Shown here piece by piece: positions 53,297 through 63,786 of a stretch of 64,000 nucleotides of DNA. Both the position numbers and the translations under genes were made by a program. The notes below the pieces were generated by a model. It was not told the origin of the DNA and searched no databases. It saw nothing but the letters and a program-made list of their open reading frames with translations. This DNA is from Pseudomonas sp. NC02 (GTDB lineage Bacteria > Pseudomonadota > Gammaproteobacteria > Pseudomonadales > Pseudomonadaceae). Numbering within the stretch: position 1 is the stretch's first letter; the number at the start of each line of letters is the position of its first letter. The stretch covers positions 1,302,001 to 1,366,000 of the forward strand of contig NZ_CP025624.1 in NCBI RefSeq assembly GCF_002874965.1, given 5' to 3'.

Positions 53297-54034
53297 ATGT
53301 CCCAAGTCAACATGCGCGATATGCTGAAGGCCGGTGTGCACTTCGGTCACCAGACCCGTTACTGGAACCCGAAAATGGGTAAGTACATTTTCGGCGCGCG
53401 TAACAAGATCCACATCATCAACCTTGAAAAAACCCTGCCAATGTTCAACGAAGCTCTGACTTTCGTAGAGCGCCTGGCCCAGGGCAAAAACAAGATTCTG
53501 TTCGTCGGCACCAAGCGTTCCGCTGGCAAGATCGTTGCTGAAGAAGCAGCACGTTGCGGTTCGCCGTACGTCGATCACCGCTGGTTGGGCGGCATGCTGA
53601 CCAACTTCAAAACCATCCGTGCTTCCATCAAGCGTCTGCGTGACCTTGAAGTGCAAGCCGAAGACGGTACTTTCGCCAAGCTGACCAAGAAAGAGGCGCT
53701 GATGCGCACTCGCGACCTGGAAAAGCTCGATCGTTCCCTGGGTGGTATCAAGGACATGGGCGGTCTGCCTGACGCACTGTTCGTTATCGACGTTGATCAC
53801 GAGCGCATCGCGATCACCGAAGCCAACAAGCTGGGCATCCCGGTTATCGGCGTAGTCGATACCAACAGCAGCCCGGAAGGCGTTGACTACATCATCCCAG
53901 GCAACGATGACGCAATCCGCGCTATCCAGTTGTACATGGGTTCGATGGCTGACGCTGTAATCCGTGGTCGCAACCACGTTGCTGGCGGTACCGAGCAGTT
54001 CGTTGAAGAAGCTCCGGTAGCTGCAGCTGAGTAA
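53297..54034 (+). CDS. rpsB: 30S ribosomal protein S2
   Basis: A 245-residue S2 protein. Markers include [22 protein letters not shown] at the N-terminus, the [13 protein letters not shown] block, the [16 protein letters not shown] block and the C-terminal [24 protein letters not shown]2 joins the 30S subunit late with S1. It is followed by tsf after a strong hairpin, the conserved rpsB-tsf pair. The start has AAGGA ten bases upstream. Confidence 0.98.
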   Translation: MSQVNMRDMLKAGVHFGHQTRYWNPKMGKYIFGARNKIHIINLEKTLPMFNEALTFVERLAQGKNKILFVGTKRSAGKIVAEEAARCGSPYVDHRWLGGMLTNFKTIRASIKRLRDLEVQAEDGTFAKLTKKEALMRTRDLEKLDRSLGGIKDMGGLPDALFVIDVDHERIAITEANKLGIPVIGVVDTNSSPEGVDYIIPGNDDAIRAIQLYMGSMADAVIRGRNHVAGGTEQFVEEAPVAAAE

Positions 54035-54062
54035 CTGACGCCTTGGCGTTGACTCAGTAAGC

Positions 54063-54089
54063 AAAAAGGGGGCTTGGCCCCCTTTTTGC
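54063..54089 (+). terminator. Terminator or attenuator between rpsB and tsf
   Basis: AAAAAGGGGG-CTTGG-CCCCCTTTTT, a ten-base stem with a T-run. In other bacteria a hairpin here lowers tsf relative to rpsB expression; transcription can still read through. Confidence 0.9.
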
Positions 54090-54226
54090 CACCTCGAAAA
54101 CCATTTGTCGGCAGCGCAGCTACAACATCTGTAACGTGCAGCGGCCTACAAGGGTGGTTCGGGAAGAATTGATCGCCCGTTCAATCGGGTGGAATGGTTG
54201 AAAACCTATCCAAGAGGATTTTGAAA

Positions 54227-55090
54227 ATGGCAGAGATTACTGCAGCGTTGGTTAAAGAACTGCGTGAGCGTACCGGCGAAGGCATGATGGATTGCAAAAA
54301 GGCCTTGACCAAGGCCGGCGGCGACATCGAAAAAGCCATTGATGACATGCGTGCTTCGGGCGCCATCAAGGCTGCCAAGAAAGCAGGCAACGTCGCTGCT
54401 GAAGGCGCCATCGCAATCAAGGAAGACGGCAAATCGGCCGTTATCCTGGAAGTTAACTCGCAGACCGACTTCCTGGCCCTGCAAGACGACTTCAAGAACT
54501 TCGTCGCTGCCAGCGTTGAAAAAGCATTCGCTGACAAGCTGACCGACGCCGCTCCGCTGATCGAAGCTCAAGAAGCTGATCGTCTGGTTCTGGTGGGTAA
54601 AGTAGGCGAGAACGTTAACATTCGTCGCCTGACCCGCGTTGAAGGTGACGTTGTGGGTGCTTACCTGCACGGCAACAAGATCGGTGTTGTGGTTGCCCTG
54701 AAAGGCGGCAACGTTGAACTGGCCAAAGACATCGCTATGCACGTAGCGGCCAGCAACCCTGAATTCCTGCTGCCATCGGAAGTTTCTGCTGAAGCCATCG
54801 AACGCGAGAAAGCCGTGTTCCTGCAGCTGAACGAAGAGAAAATCAAAGGCAAGCCTGAAAACATCGTTGAAAACATGGTCAAGGGCCGTATCAGCAAGTT
54901 CCTGGCTGAGGCTTCCCTGGTTGAGCAGGCGTTCGTCAAGAACCCTGAAATCAAGGTTGGCGAACTGGCTAAGAAAGCCGGTGCTGAAATCGTTTCCTTC
55001 ACCTACTACAAAGTAGGCGACGGCATCGAGAAGCCGGTCGACAACTTCGCTGAAGAAGTTGCTGCCCAGCTGGCTGCCACCAAGAAGTAA
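54227..55090 (+). CDS. tsf: Elongation factor Ts
   Basis: A 287-residue guanine nucleotide exchange factor for EF-Tu. The EF-Ts signature TGEGMMDCKKAL is at about residues 16-27 in the UBA-like N-terminal domain, followed by the core region EVNSQTDFLALQDDF. The C-terminus ends with the usual helical module. ATG 54227 has AGAGGA upstream. Length agrees with the family (about 285). Confidence 0.98.
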   Translation: MAEITAALVKELRERTGEGMMDCKKALTKAGGDIEKAIDDMRASGAIKAAKKAGNVAAEGAIAIKEDGKSAVILEVNSQTDFLALQDDFKNFVAASVEKAFADKLTDAAPLIEAQEADRLVLVGKVGENVNIRRLTRVEGDVVGAYLHGNKIGVVVALKGGNVELAKDIAMHVAASNPEFLLPSEVSAEAIEREKAVFLQLNEEKIKGKPENIVENMVKGRISKFLAEASLVEQAFVKNPEIKVGELAKKAGAEIVSFTYYKVGDGIEKPVDNFAEEVAAQLAATKK

Positions 55091-55111
55091 GACAGTTTTT
55101 AACTGTCGCCC

Positions 55112-55147
55112 AAAAGAGGCTGCCCGCTTACGCGCGCAGCCTCTTTT
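55112..55147 (+). terminator. Terminator after tsf
   Basis: AAAAGAGGCTGC / GCAGCCTCTTTT, a 12-base stem with T-run, 21 bases beyond the tsf stop. Confidence 0.92.
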
Positions 55148-55301
55148 CAAATGGGGTGATCGATTTTTATTGGTTTCCCTTTGGAACTGGCTTACAAAGC
55201 CGTGTTCCGATGGCGCTGTGACAGCGTCAAGCTAGAGTGAACGCAGGCCGTAAACGGCTTGCCAAGAATTTTCAAAAAATACGCCGCAGGAGAGATTCGC
55301 A

Positions 55302-56045
55302 ATGGCTCAGCAGGGCAGTGGTCATCAGGCTCGCTATAAACGCATTCTACTCAAGCTTAGCGGCGAGGCCCTGATGGGCTCGGAAGAGTTTGGGATCGAT
55401 CCCAAAGTACTCGATCGCATGGCGCTGGAAGTCGGCCAACTGGTCGGTATCGGTGTCCAGGTCGGTCTGGTGATCGGCGGCGGCAACCTGTTCCGTGGTG
55501 CGGCACTCAGCGCTGCCGGCATGGATCGGGTGACAGGCGACCACATGGGCATGCTGGCCACTGTGATGAACGCCCTGGCCATGCGTGATGCGCTGGAGCG
55601 CGCCAATATCACCGCGATCGTGATGTCGGCTATTTCCATGGTTGGCGTAACGGATCACTATGATCGTCGCAAGGCCATGCGTCACCTGGATGCCAAGGAA
55701 GTCGTGATTTTTGCGGCCGGTACCGGCAACCCATTCTTTACCACCGATTCGGCAGCTTGCCTGCGTGGTATCGAGATCAACGCGGACGTGGTGCTCAAGG
55801 CCACCAAGGTTGACGGTGTCTACACTGCAGACCCATTCAAAGACCCGCATGCCGAGAAGTTCGATCATCTGACTTATGATGAAGTACTGGATCGCAAGCT
55901 GGGCGTGATGGACCTGACGGCAATTTGCTTGTGCCGCGACCACAAGATGCCGCTGCGCGTATTTAACATGAACAAGCCCGGCGCCCTGCTGAACATCGTA
56001 CACGGCGGCGCGGAAGGGACTCTGATCGAGGAAATCGAACAATGA
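55302..56045 (+). CDS. pyrH: UMP kinase
   Basis: A 247-residue bacterial-type hexameric UMP kinase of the amino-acid-kinase fold that makes UDP. Visible are [14 protein letters not shown] (about 13-26), [15 protein letters not shown] and the [19 protein letters not shown] block. It is followed by frr with a four-base overlap, the standard pyrH-frr pair. ATG 55302 has AGGAGAG upstream. It probably starts the transcription unit running to lpxD, since a terminator stands before it. Confidence 0.98.
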   Translation: MAQQGSGHQARYKRILLKLSGEALMGSEEFGIDPKVLDRMALEVGQLVGIGVQVGLVIGGGNLFRGAALSAAGMDRVTGDHMGMLATVMNALAMRDALERANITAIVMSAISMVGVTDHYDRRKAMRHLDAKEVVIFAAGTGNPFFTTDSAACLRGIEINADVVLKATKVDGVYTADPFKDPHAEKFDHLTYDEVLDRKLGVMDLTAICLCRDHKMPLRVFNMNKPGALLNIVHGGAEGTLIEEIEQ

Positions 56046-56599
56046 TCAACGAAATCAAAAAAGACGCTCAAGAGCGCATGCAAAAATCCCTGGAATCCCT
56101 GAACCATGCGTTTGGCCAGATTCGTACCGGCAAGGCCCACCCAAGCATCCTGGGCAGCGTGATGGTGCCTTACTACGGCGCTGATACCTCGATCACCCAA
56201 GTGGCCAACATCACTGTAAAAGATTCGCGCACCCTGCAAGTCGTTGCTTTCGAGCGCAACATGCTCGGCGCCGTCGACAAGGCCATCCAGAGCGCCGGTT
56301 TGAACCTCAATCCGACCAACCTGGGCGAATTGCTGCTGATCTCCATGCCTGCCCTGACCGAAGAAACCCGCAAGGGCTTCACCAAGCAGGCGCGCAGTGC
56401 AGCAGAAGACGCACGTGTTGCCGTGCGCAACATCCGTCGTGATGCCTTGGGTGACCTGAAGAAGCTGGTCAAGGACAAGGAAATCAGCGAAGACGAAGAG
56501 CGCCGTGCCGTTGCTGATATCGACAAGCTGACTAAAGATGCCGAGGCCCAGATCACCAAGGCCACGGAAGATAAAGAAAAGGACCTGATGGCCGTATAA
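56042..56599 (+). CDS. frr: Ribosome recycling factor
   Basis: A 185-residue RRF that, with EF-G, splits post-termination ribosomes. It is all helical outside a small beta domain, with the markers [17 protein letters not shown] near the N-terminus and [30 protein letters not shown] in the three-helix bundle. The length is exactly typical. It overlaps pyrH by four bases and is followed 17 bases later by uppS. Confidence 0.98.
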   Translation: MINEIKKDAQERMQKSLESLNHAFGQIRTGKAHPSILGSVMVPYYGADTSITQVANITVKDSRTLQVVAFERNMLGAVDKAIQSAGLNLNPTNLGELLLISMPALTEETRKGFTKQARSAAEDARVAVRNIRRDALGDLKKLVKDKEISEDEERRAVADIDKLTKDAEAQITKATEDKEKDLMAV

Positions 56600-56616
56600 G
56601 GGGTCAGGACGCCTTC

Positions 56617-57372
56617 ATGGAAAAGACCAAGCAGACTGTGCCCTCCGTGGTGCCGCGCCATGTCGCGATCATCATGGACGGGAATAATCGCTGGGCGAAG
56701 AAGCGCTTTATGCCGGGCGTTGCCGGGCATAAGGCGGGTGTCGACGCTGTACGAGCCGTGATTGAGGTGTGCGCCGAGGCCAAGGTCGAAGTATTGACCC
56801 TGTTCGCGTTCTCCAGTGAAAACTGGCAGCGCCCGGCCGAGGAGGTCAGTGCCTTGATGGACCTGTTCTTCAAGGCCCTGCGCCGCGAGGCCAAGCGCCT
56901 GAACGAGAACAACATCAGCCTGCGTATCATCGGTGACCGTTCTCGGTTTCATCCGGAGCTGCAGGCGGCCATGCGCGAAGCCGAGGCGATCACTGCCGGC
57001 AGCAACCGTTTTGTGCTGCAGATCGCAGCCAATTACGGCGGCCAGTGGGATATTGCCCAGGCTGCGCAGCGTCTGGCGCGGGAAGTGCAGGCCGGCCATC
57101 TGCGCCCGGAAGACATTACCCCCGAACTCTTGCAAACCTGCCTGGTGACCGGCGACCTGCCGTTGCCGGACCTGTGCATTCGTACCGGTGGCGACCATCG
57201 CATCAGCAACTTCCTGTTGTGGCAGTTGGCCTATACCGAACTGTACTTCTCCGACCTGTTCTGGCCGGACTTCAAACACGATGCCATGCGCAATGCGCTG
57301 GCCGATTTCGCTTCCCGTCAGCGTCGCTTCGGTAAAACGAGCGAGCAGATCGAAGCTGGAGCCCGGGTTTAA
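56617..57372 (+). CDS. uppS: Undecaprenyl diphosphate synthase
   Basis: A 251-residue cis-prenyltransferase that builds the C55 lipid carrier for peptidoglycan and O-antigen. The catalytic Asp lies in IIMDGNNRWAKKR (about residues 19-28), and FAFSSENWQRP (about 64-74) and the C-terminal RTGGDHRISNFLLWQLAYTELYFSD are intact. It overlaps the cdsA start by one base. Confidence 0.97.
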   Translation: MEKTKQTVPSVVPRHVAIIMDGNNRWAKKRFMPGVAGHKAGVDAVRAVIEVCAEAKVEVLTLFAFSSENWQRPAEEVSALMDLFFKALRREAKRLNENNISLRIIGDRSRFHPELQAAMREAEAITAGSNRFVLQIAANYGGQWDIAQAAQRLAREVQAGHLRPEDITPELLQTCLVTGDLPLPDLCIRTGGDHRISNFLLWQLAYTELYFSDLFWPDFKHDAMRNALADFASRQRRFGKTSEQIEAGARV

Positions 57373-58178
57373 TGCTTAAACAACGAATCATCACGGCGCT
57401 GATCCTGCTGCCTATTGCCCTGTGCGGGTTTTTCCTGCTTGAAGGTGCGAACTTCGCGCTGTTCATCGGCCTGGTTGTGACCCTGGGTGCCTGGGAATGG
57501 GCGCGCCTGGCGGGTTTCGCCGCGCAGTTGCCTCGTGTGGTGTATGCCGCTGTCGTGGCGTTGTTGATGTTCCTGATGTACATCCTGCCGGACGTGGCGC
57601 CCTGGGTGCTGGGTGCGGCGGTGTTGTGGTGGGCGTTGGCGACCTATCTGGTGCTGACCTATCCGGGCACCAGCAGTCATTGGTCCAGTGTCGCCTGCAA
57701 GCTGGTGATTGGCCTTTTGATTCTGTTGCCTGCCTGGCAAGGCCTGGTCTACATCAAGCACATGCAACTGGGTAACTGGCTGATCATGGCGGTGATGGTT
57801 CTGGTGTGGGGTGCCGATATCGGCGCCTATTTCTCCGGGCGTGCCTTCGGCAAGCGCAAGCTGGCGCCGGCTGTCAGCCCGGGCAAAAGCTGGGAAGGTG
57901 TGTATGGCGGCCTGGCGTTGACCCTGGTGATTACCGTGGTGGTCGGTGTGGTGCGTGACTGGACCGTCAAGGAAATGCTCCTGGGCCTGGTGGGCGCAGC
58001 CGTGGTGGTGTTCATCTCGGTAGTCGGTGACCTGACCGAAAGCATGTTCAAGCGCCAGGCCGGGATCAAGGACAGCAGTAACCTGCTGCCGGGTCACGGT
58101 GGCGTGCTGGACCGTATCGACAGCCTGACTGCCGCGATCCCGATCTTTGCCGTACTGCTGTGGATGGCTGCCTCGTGA
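57372..58178 (+). CDS. cdsA: Phosphatidate cytidylyltransferase
   Basis: A 268-residue multi-pass inner-membrane enzyme that makes CDP-diacylglycerol from phosphatidate and CTP. The CdsA signature at the C-terminus is present: [19 protein letters not shown] followed by [15 protein letters not shown]. Seven to eight hydrophobic helices fill the rest. It overlaps uppS by one base and dxr by four. Confidence 0.97.
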   Translation: MLKQRIITALILLPIALCGFFLLEGANFALFIGLVVTLGAWEWARLAGFAAQLPRVVYAAVVALLMFLMYILPDVAPWVLGAAVLWWALATYLVLTYPGTSSHWSSVACKLVIGLLILLPAWQGLVYIKHMQLGNWLIMAVMVLVWGADIGAYFSGRAFGKRKLAPAVSPGKSWEGVYGGLALTLVITVVVGVVRDWTVKEMLLGLVGAAVVVFISVVGDLTESMFKRQAGIKDSSNLLPGHGGVLDRIDSLTAAIPIFAVLLWMAAS

Positions 58179-59365
58179 GCCGCCTGCAACAGGTAACCGT
58201 GCTGGGCGCTACCGGCTCGGTGGGGCTAAGCACCCTGGATGTGATTGCCCGTCATCCCGAGCGTTATCAAGTATTCGCCTTGACCGGTTTCAGTCGCCTG
58301 AGTGAACTGCTGGCACTGTGTGTGCGGCACGCGCCGCAATACGCAGTAGTGCCCGAAGCGGCAGTTGCACGTGGTTTGCAGGATGACTTGCGCGCTGCGG
58401 GCCTGGCGACTCAGGTATTGGTGGGGGAGGAGGGGTTGTGCCAGGTTTCGGCAGACCCTGAGGTCGACACCGTGGTTGCGGCGATTGTCGGCGCTGCCGG
58501 CTTGCGCCCGACCCTGGCGGCCGTTGATGCGGGCAAGAAGATTCTGCTGGCCAACAAAGAAGCCCTGGTGATGTCCGGGGCACTCTTCATGCAGGCGGTG
58601 CGCAAGAGCGGCGCCGTGCTGTTGCCGCTCGACAGCGAGCACAACGCGATTTTCCAATGCATGCCTGGTGATTTCGCCCGCGGGTTGAGCCAGGTCGGCG
58701 TGCGCCGGATTCTGCTGACAGCCTCCGGTGGTCCGTTCCGGCAGACGCCGCTGGCCGATCTGGAGCATGTTTCTCCCGATCAGGCGTGCGCTCACCCGAA
58801 CTGGTCCATGGGGCGCAAGATCTCGGTGGATTCAGCGAGCATGATGAACAAGGGCCTGGAGCTGATTGAGGCCTGCTGGTTGTTCGATGCCCGGCCGGAC
58901 CAGGTCGAGGTGGTGATCCACCCGCAAAGTGTGATTCATTCCCTGGTGGACTATGTGGATGGCTCGGTATTGGCCCAACTGGGCAATCCGGACATGCGTA
59001 CGCCGATCGCCAATGCCCTGGCATGGCCTGAGCGGATTGACTCGGGTGTTGCGCCGTTGGATCTGTTTGCCATTGCCCGTCTGGACTTCGAAGCGCCCGA
59101 CGAGCAACGCTTCCCTTGCCTGCGTCTTGCGCGGCAAGCTGCGGAGGCGGGTAACAGTGCCCCGGCGATGCTGAATGCGGCCAATGAAGTGGCTGTGGCG
59201 GCGTTTCTGGACCGGCGCATCCGCTTTCCGCAGATCGCGGGTATCATCGAGGACGTTTTGAGCCTTGAGCCCGTCGTCCCGGTGAATGATCTGGGCGCGG
59301 TGTTCGAAGCGGATGCAAAGGCCCGGGCCTTGACCGAGCAGTGGTTGAGCCGCAATACGCGTTAG
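58175..59365 (+). CDS. dxr: 1-deoxy-D-xylulose 5-phosphate reductoisomerase
   Basis: A 396-residue NADPH enzyme, second step of the MEP isoprenoid pathway that feeds uppS. The NADPH-binding motif [14 protein letters not shown] is near residues 10-23, [10 protein letters not shown] near 130, and the substrate site [12 protein letters not shown] and [21 protein letters not shown] follow. The start is GTG 58175, inside the cdsA stop (GTGA). An upstream ATG at 58160 is in frame but within cdsA. Confidence 0.97.
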   Translation: MSRLQQVTVLGATGSVGLSTLDVIARHPERYQVFALTGFSRLSELLALCVRHAPQYAVVPEAAVARGLQDDLRAAGLATQVLVGEEGLCQVSADPEVDTVVAAIVGAAGLRPTLAAVDAGKKILLANKEALVMSGALFMQAVRKSGAVLLPLDSEHNAIFQCMPGDFARGLSQVGVRRILLTASGGPFRQTPLADLEHVSPDQACAHPNWSMGRKISVDSASMMNKGLELIEACWLFDARPDQVEVVIHPQSVIHSLVDYVDGSVLAQLGNPDMRTPIANALAWPERIDSGVAPLDLFAIARLDFEAPDEQRFPCLRLARQAAEAGNSAPAMLNAANEVAVAAFLDRRIRFPQIAGIIEDVLSLEPVVPVNDLGAVFEADAKARALTEQWLSRNTR

Positions 59366-59418
59366 CCTCTGGGTGTGTTCAAGCCTTCAGGCACTGGATT
59401 GAAATGCGGAGAAATTAG

Positions 59419-60771
59419 ATGAGTGCGCTCTACATGATTGTCGGCACCCTGGTTGCTCTGGGTGTGCTGGTTACCTTCCACGAGTTCGGCCATTTCTGGG
59501 TCGCGCGTCGTTGCGGCGTCAAGGTACTGCGCTTTTCCGTAGGCTTCGGCATGCCGTTGCTGCGCTGGCACGACCGTCGTGGCACCGAGTTCGTAATTGC
59601 GGCCATTCCATTGGGCGGCTACGTCAAGATGCTCGACGAGCGCGAAGGCGAAGTGCCGGCTGATCAGTTGGATCAATCCTTCAACCGCAAGACCGTTCGT
59701 CAGCGCATCGCCATCGTCGCGGCAGGCCCGATCGCGAATTTCCTGTTGGCGATGGTGTTCTTCTGGGTCCTGGCCATGTTGGGTAGCCAGCAGGTGCGTC
59801 CGGTGATCGGTGCCGTCGAGGCCGACAGCATGGCGGCGAAGGCCGGCCTGACTGCCGGGCAAGAAATTGTTGCAGTTGATGGCGAACCAACCACCGGCTG
59901 GGGTGCCGTCAATTTGCAGTTAGTGCGTCGCCTGGGTGAAAGCGGCATCGTGAAACTGGTGGTGCGCGATCAGGATTCCACCACCGAAACCTCGCGCGAG
60001 CTGGCCCTGGACCACTGGCTGAAAGGCTCCGATGAGCCTGACCCGATCAAATCCCTGGGCATTCGCCCATGGCGTCCGGCCTTGCCGCCGGTGCTGGCGG
60101 AGCTGGATCCGAAGGGGCCGGCCCAGGCCGCGGGTCTGAAAACCGGTGATCGCCTGCTGGCCCTCGATGGCCAGGCGCTGAGTGACTGGCAGCAGGTGGT
60201 CGACCTGGTGCGTGTACGCCCTGATACCAAAATTGTGCTGAAAGTTGAGCGCGATGGTGCTCAAATCGACGTCCCTGTGACCCTGGCGGTTCGTGGGGAA
60301 GCCAAGGCAGCCGGGGGTTACCTGGGGGCCGGCGTCAAAGGTGTCGATTGGCCACCTTCGATGGTTCGAGAGGTCAGCTTCGGGCCGTTGGCGGCGATTG
60401 GCGAGGGTGCGAGACGCACCTGGACCATGAGTGTGCTGACCCTCGATTCCCTCAAGAAAATGTTGTTCGGCGAGCTCTCGGTAAAAAACTTGAGTGGACC
60501 GATAACCATTGCTAAAGTGGCGGGCGCTTCTGCCCAGTCGGGCGTTGTAGATTTCCTGAATTTCCTGGCTTATCTGAGTATTAGCCTTGGGGTTCTGAAT
60601 TTGTTGCCCATTCCAGTATTGGATGGGGGGCATCTGTTGTTTTATCTGGTCGAGTGGGCGCGTGGTCGCCCCTTGTCGGATCGGGTGCAGGGTTGGGGGA
60701 TACAGATCGGTATCAGTTTGGTGGTCGGGGTGATGTTATTAGCCCTGGTCAACGATCTGGGACGACTGTAA
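59419..60771 (+). CDS. rseP: RIP metalloprotease RseP (site-2 protease)
   Basis: A 450-residue inner-membrane zinc protease that cleaves the anti-sigma factor in the AlgU/RpoE envelope-stress cascade. The HExxH site is HEFGH (about residues 22-26) in the first membrane segment, two PDZ domains lie in the middle (about 110-200 and 210-300), and the third ligand motif NLLPIPVLDGGHLLFY is near 394-409. In Pseudomonas it activates AlgU, the regulator of lptF encoded at 15 kb. Confidence 0.96.
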   Translation: MSALYMIVGTLVALGVLVTFHEFGHFWVARRCGVKVLRFSVGFGMPLLRWHDRRGTEFVIAAIPLGGYVKMLDEREGEVPADQLDQSFNRKTVRQRIAIVAAGPIANFLLAMVFFWVLAMLGSQQVRPVIGAVEADSMAAKAGLTAGQEIVAVDGEPTTGWGAVNLQLVRRLGESGIVKLVVRDQDSTTETSRELALDHWLKGSDEPDPIKSLGIRPWRPALPPVLAELDPKGPAQAAGLKTGDRLLALDGQALSDWQQVVDLVRVRPDTKIVLKVERDGAQIDVPVTLAVRGEAKAAGGYLGAGVKGVDWPPSMVREVSFGPLAAIGEGARRTWTMSVLTLDSLKKMLFGELSVKNLSGPITIAKVAGASAQSGVVDFLNFLAYLSISLGVLNLLPIPVLDGGHLLFYLVEWARGRPLSDRVQGWGIQIGISLVVGVMLLALVNDLGRL

Positions 60772-60791
60772 CGCTTCGCTGAATTGCGAAT

Positions 60792-60817
60792 CTGCCGCAT
60801 TTTGCGGCAGTTTGTTT
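60792..60817 (+). terminator. Hairpin between rseP and bamA
   Basis: CTGCCGCA / TGCGGCAG stem followed by TTTGTTT. Partial termination or processing within the operon is likely. Confidence 0.7.
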
Positions 60818-60845
60818 ATTGCCAGTTGGAATAAGAAAGGACTTC

Positions 60846-63233
60846 ATGAAACGTCTGCTGCTAACTGCGGTTCTCACCGTATTGATGATCGCCGAAGTTC
60901 ACGCCGAGTCCTTCACCATCTCCGATATTCGCGTCAACGGCCTCCAGCGGGTTTCCGCGGGTAGCGTCTTTGGTGCCTTGCCGTTGAACGTCGGGGAACA
61001 GGCTGATGACCGTCGCCTGGTGGAATCCACTCGTGCGCTGTTCAAAACCGGGTTCTTTCAAGATATCCAACTGGGTCGCGAAGGTAACGTCCTCGTCATT
61101 ACTGTCGTCGAGCGACCTTCTGTCGCCAGTATCGAGATCGAAGGCAACAAGGCGATCTCCACTGAAGACTTGATGAAAGGCCTCAAGCAATCCGGCCTTG
61201 CCGAAGGCGAGATCTTCCAGCGTGCCACCCTCGAAGGCGTGCGTAACGAACTGCAACGCCAGTACGTTGCCCAGGGTCGTTACTCGGCTACCGTCGAGAC
61301 CGAAGTGGTGCCGCAACCGCGTAACCGCGTCGGCCTGAAGGTCAATATCAACGAAGGCACCGTGGCGGCCATCCAGCACATCAACGTGGTGGGTAACACC
61401 AAGTTTGCTGATGACGACCTGATCGACCTGTTCGAACTCAAGACCACCAACTGGCTGTCGTTCTTCAAGAACGATGACAAGTATGCCCGTGAAAAACTCT
61501 CCGGTGACCTGGAGCGCCTGCGTTCCTACTACCTGGACCGCGGCTATATCAACATGGATATCGCTTCGACCCAGGTGTCCATCACCCCGGACAAGAAGCA
61601 CGTCTATATCACTGTCAACGTCAACGAAGGCGAGAAGTACAAGGTTCGTGACGTCAAGCTCAGCGGCGACTTGAAAGTGCCTGAAGACCAGGTCAAGTCC
61701 CTGTTGCTGGTGCAGAAGGACCAGGTGTTCTCGCGCAAGCTGATGACCACCACCTCCGAGCTGATCACCCGCCGCCTGGGTAACGAAGGCTATACCTTCG
61801 CCAACGTCAACGGCGTACCGACCCCGCACGACGAAGACCACACCGTGGACATCACCTTCGTTGTAGACCCGGGCAAGCGTGCCTACGTGAACCGCATCAA
61901 CTTCCGTGGCAACACCAAGTCTGCCGACGAAGTGCTGCGCCGCGAAATGCGTCAGATGGAAGGTGGCTGGGCGTCGACTTACCTGATCGACCAGTCCAAG
62001 GTTCGCCTCGAGCGCCTGGGCTTCTTTAAGGAAGTCAACGTTGAAACCCCGGCTGTACCGGGTGTGGATGACCAGGTTGACGTGAACTACGCCGTAGAAG
62101 AGCAAGCGTCCGGTTCGATTACCGCCAGCGTCGGTTTTGCCCAGAGTGCCGGTCTGATCCTCGGTGGTTCGATCACCCAGAACAACTTCCTCGGTACCGG
62201 TAACAAGGTTTCCATCGGCCTGACCCGAAGCGAATACCAGAGCCGCTATAACTTCGGTTATGTCGACCCCTACTGGACTGCTGACGGCGTGAGCCTGGGC
62301 TACAACGCCTTTTATCGCACAACCGACTACAAAGACCTCGACGTTGACGTTGCAAGCTATGCAATCGACAGCTTCGGTGTTGGTGCCAACATTGGTTACC
62401 CGATCAGTGAGACCTCGCGTCTGACCTTCGGCCTGACCGCGCAGCAGGACAAGATCAAGACCGGTGTGTACACCGTGGATGAGATCTTCAACTTCGTGCG
62501 TAAAGAAGGCGACCAGTTCCTGAACTTCAAGGCTTCGGCCGGTTGGTCGGAATCGACCCTGAACAAAGGCGTACTCGCGACCCGCGGCCATTCCCAGAGC
62601 CTGACCCTGGAAGCCACCACGCCGGGCAGCGACCTGTCGTTCTTCAAACTCGACTACCGTGGCCAGTTGTTCCAGCCATTGAGCGAAAACTACACCATGC
62701 GCCTGCACACCGAGCTGGGTTATGGCGACGGTTACGGTTCGACCAGCGGCTTGCCGTTCTATGAGAACTACTATGCGGGTGGTTTCAACTCGGTACGTGG
62801 TTTCAAGGACAGCACCTTGGGTCCTCGTGGTACCCCAAGCCGTGGCGTGGGTGTGACCGGTAACCAGGGGACTGTGGCTGACTCGGACAACGACCCGCTG
62901 CCATTCGGTGGTAACGTGCTGATCCAGGGTGGTGCTGAGATTCTGTTCCCGCTGCCATTCGTTAAAGATCAACGTTCCCTGCGTACTTCGGTCTTCTGGG
63001 ATGTGGGTAACGTATTCGACTCCAAGTGCGAACAGGTCACCAACCCGAATGGCTCGAAGTCCAACACGCAGTGCAACGACGTGAGCTTCAGCAACCTGGC
63101 AAGCTCTGTCGGTGTCGGTGTGACCTGGGTTACCGCGCTTGGCCCATTGAGCTTTGCTCTGGCCATGCCGGTCAAGAAACCGGATAACGCTGAAACCCAG
63201 ATTTTCCAATTCTCCCTCGGCCAGACGTTCTAA
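60846..63233 (+). CDS. bamA: Outer-membrane protein assembly factor BamA
   Basis: A 795-residue Omp85 protein. A signal peptide (MKRLLLTAVLTVLMIAEVHA) precedes five POTRA domains (about 22-420) and a 16-stranded barrel. The barrel loop motif VRGF is seen in GGFNSVRGFKDSTLGPRG (about 645), and the protein ends in Phe (SLGQTF), the beta-signal. It folds and inserts outer-membrane proteins and is essential. ATG 60846 gives the signal peptide; the frame opens at 60819. The chaperone gene skp follows. Confidence 0.98.
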   Translation: MKRLLLTAVLTVLMIAEVHAESFTISDIRVNGLQRVSAGSVFGALPLNVGEQADDRRLVESTRALFKTGFFQDIQLGREGNVLVITVVERPSVASIEIEGNKAISTEDLMKGLKQSGLAEGEIFQRATLEGVRNELQRQYVAQGRYSATVETEVVPQPRNRVGLKVNINEGTVAAIQHINVVGNTKFADDDLIDLFELKTTNWLSFFKNDDKYAREKLSGDLERLRSYYLDRGYINMDIASTQVSITPDKKHVYITVNVNEGEKYKVRDVKLSGDLKVPEDQVKSLLLVQKDQVFSRKLMTTTSELITRRLGNEGYTFANVNGVPTPHDEDHTVDITFVVDPGKRAYVNRINFRGNTKSADEVLRREMRQMEGGWASTYLIDQSKVRLERLGFFKEVNVETPAVPGVDDQVDVNYAVEEQASGSITASVGFAQSAGLILGGSITQNNFLGTGNKVSIGLTRSEYQSRYNFGYVDPYWTADGVSLGYNAFYRTTDYKDLDVDVASYAIDSFGVGANIGYPISETSRLTFGLTAQQDKIKTGVYTVDEIFNFVRKEGDQFLNFKASAGWSESTLNKGVLATRGHSQSLTLEATTPGSDLSFFKLDYRGQLFQPLSENYTMRLHTELGYGDGYGSTSGLPFYENYYAGGFNSVRGFKDSTLGPRGTPSRGVGVTGNQGTVADSDNDPLPFGGNVLIQGGAEILFPLPFVKDQRSLRTSVFWDVGNVFDSKCEQVTNPNGSKSNTQCNDVSFSNLASSVGVGVTWVTALGPLSFALAMPVKKPDNAETQIFQFSLGQTF

Positions 63234-63278
63234 GCGTCTGACCCAAGATAACGACAACGGATTCTGTAGGAGTGCATC

Positions 63279-63782
63279 GTGCGTAAGTTGACTCAATTGG
63301 TTCTCCTGGCGACTGTCCTGGTAGCGACCCCGGCCTTTGCCGAAATGAAAATTGCCGTTCTGAACTATCAGATGGCGCTGCTGGAATCCGATGCGGCCAA
63401 GAAATATGCCGTAGATGCCGAGAAGAAATTCGGTCCTCAACTGACCAAGCTCAAGACGCTGGAAAGCAGCGCCAAAGGCATCCAGGATCGTCTGGTAGCC
63501 GGTGGCGACAAGATGCAGCAAGGCGAGCGCGAGCGTCTGGAGCTTGAATTCAAGCAAAAGGCCCGTGACTACCAGTTCCAGTCCAAGGAGCTGAACGAAG
63601 CCAAGGCTGTTGCCGACCGCGAAATGCTCAAGCAGCTGAAGCCGAAACTCGACAGCGCTGTGGAAGAAGTCATCAAGAAAGGTGCCTTTGACCTGGTATT
63701 CGAACGCGGTGCAGTCATCGACGTTAAACCTCAGTACGACATCACCCGTCAGGTGATCGAGCGCATGAATCAGCTGAAGTAA
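63279..63782 (+). CDS. skp: Periplasmic chaperone Skp (OmpH)
   Basis: A 167-residue OmpH-family chaperone that carries unfolded outer-membrane proteins to BamA. A signal peptide (MRKLTQLVLLATVLVATPAFA) is followed by a short beta core (KIAVLNYQMALLESDAAKKY) and a long coiled-coil pair rich in Lys, Glu and Leu. The start is GTG 63279 with AGGAG upstream. It lies between bamA and lpxD as usual. Confidence 0.95.
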   Translation: MRKLTQLVLLATVLVATPAFAEMKIAVLNYQMALLESDAAKKYAVDAEKKFGPQLTKLKTLESSAKGIQDRLVAGGDKMQQGERERLELEFKQKARDYQFQSKELNEAKAVADREMLKQLKPKLDSAVEEVIKKGAFDLVFERGAVIDVKPQYDITRQVIERMNQLK

Positions 63783-63786
63783 GCCA

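Noticed and set aside
55176..55205. GGAACT upstream of pyrH as a possible hrp box
   Set aside because: The required CCACNNA half is missing at the right spacing.
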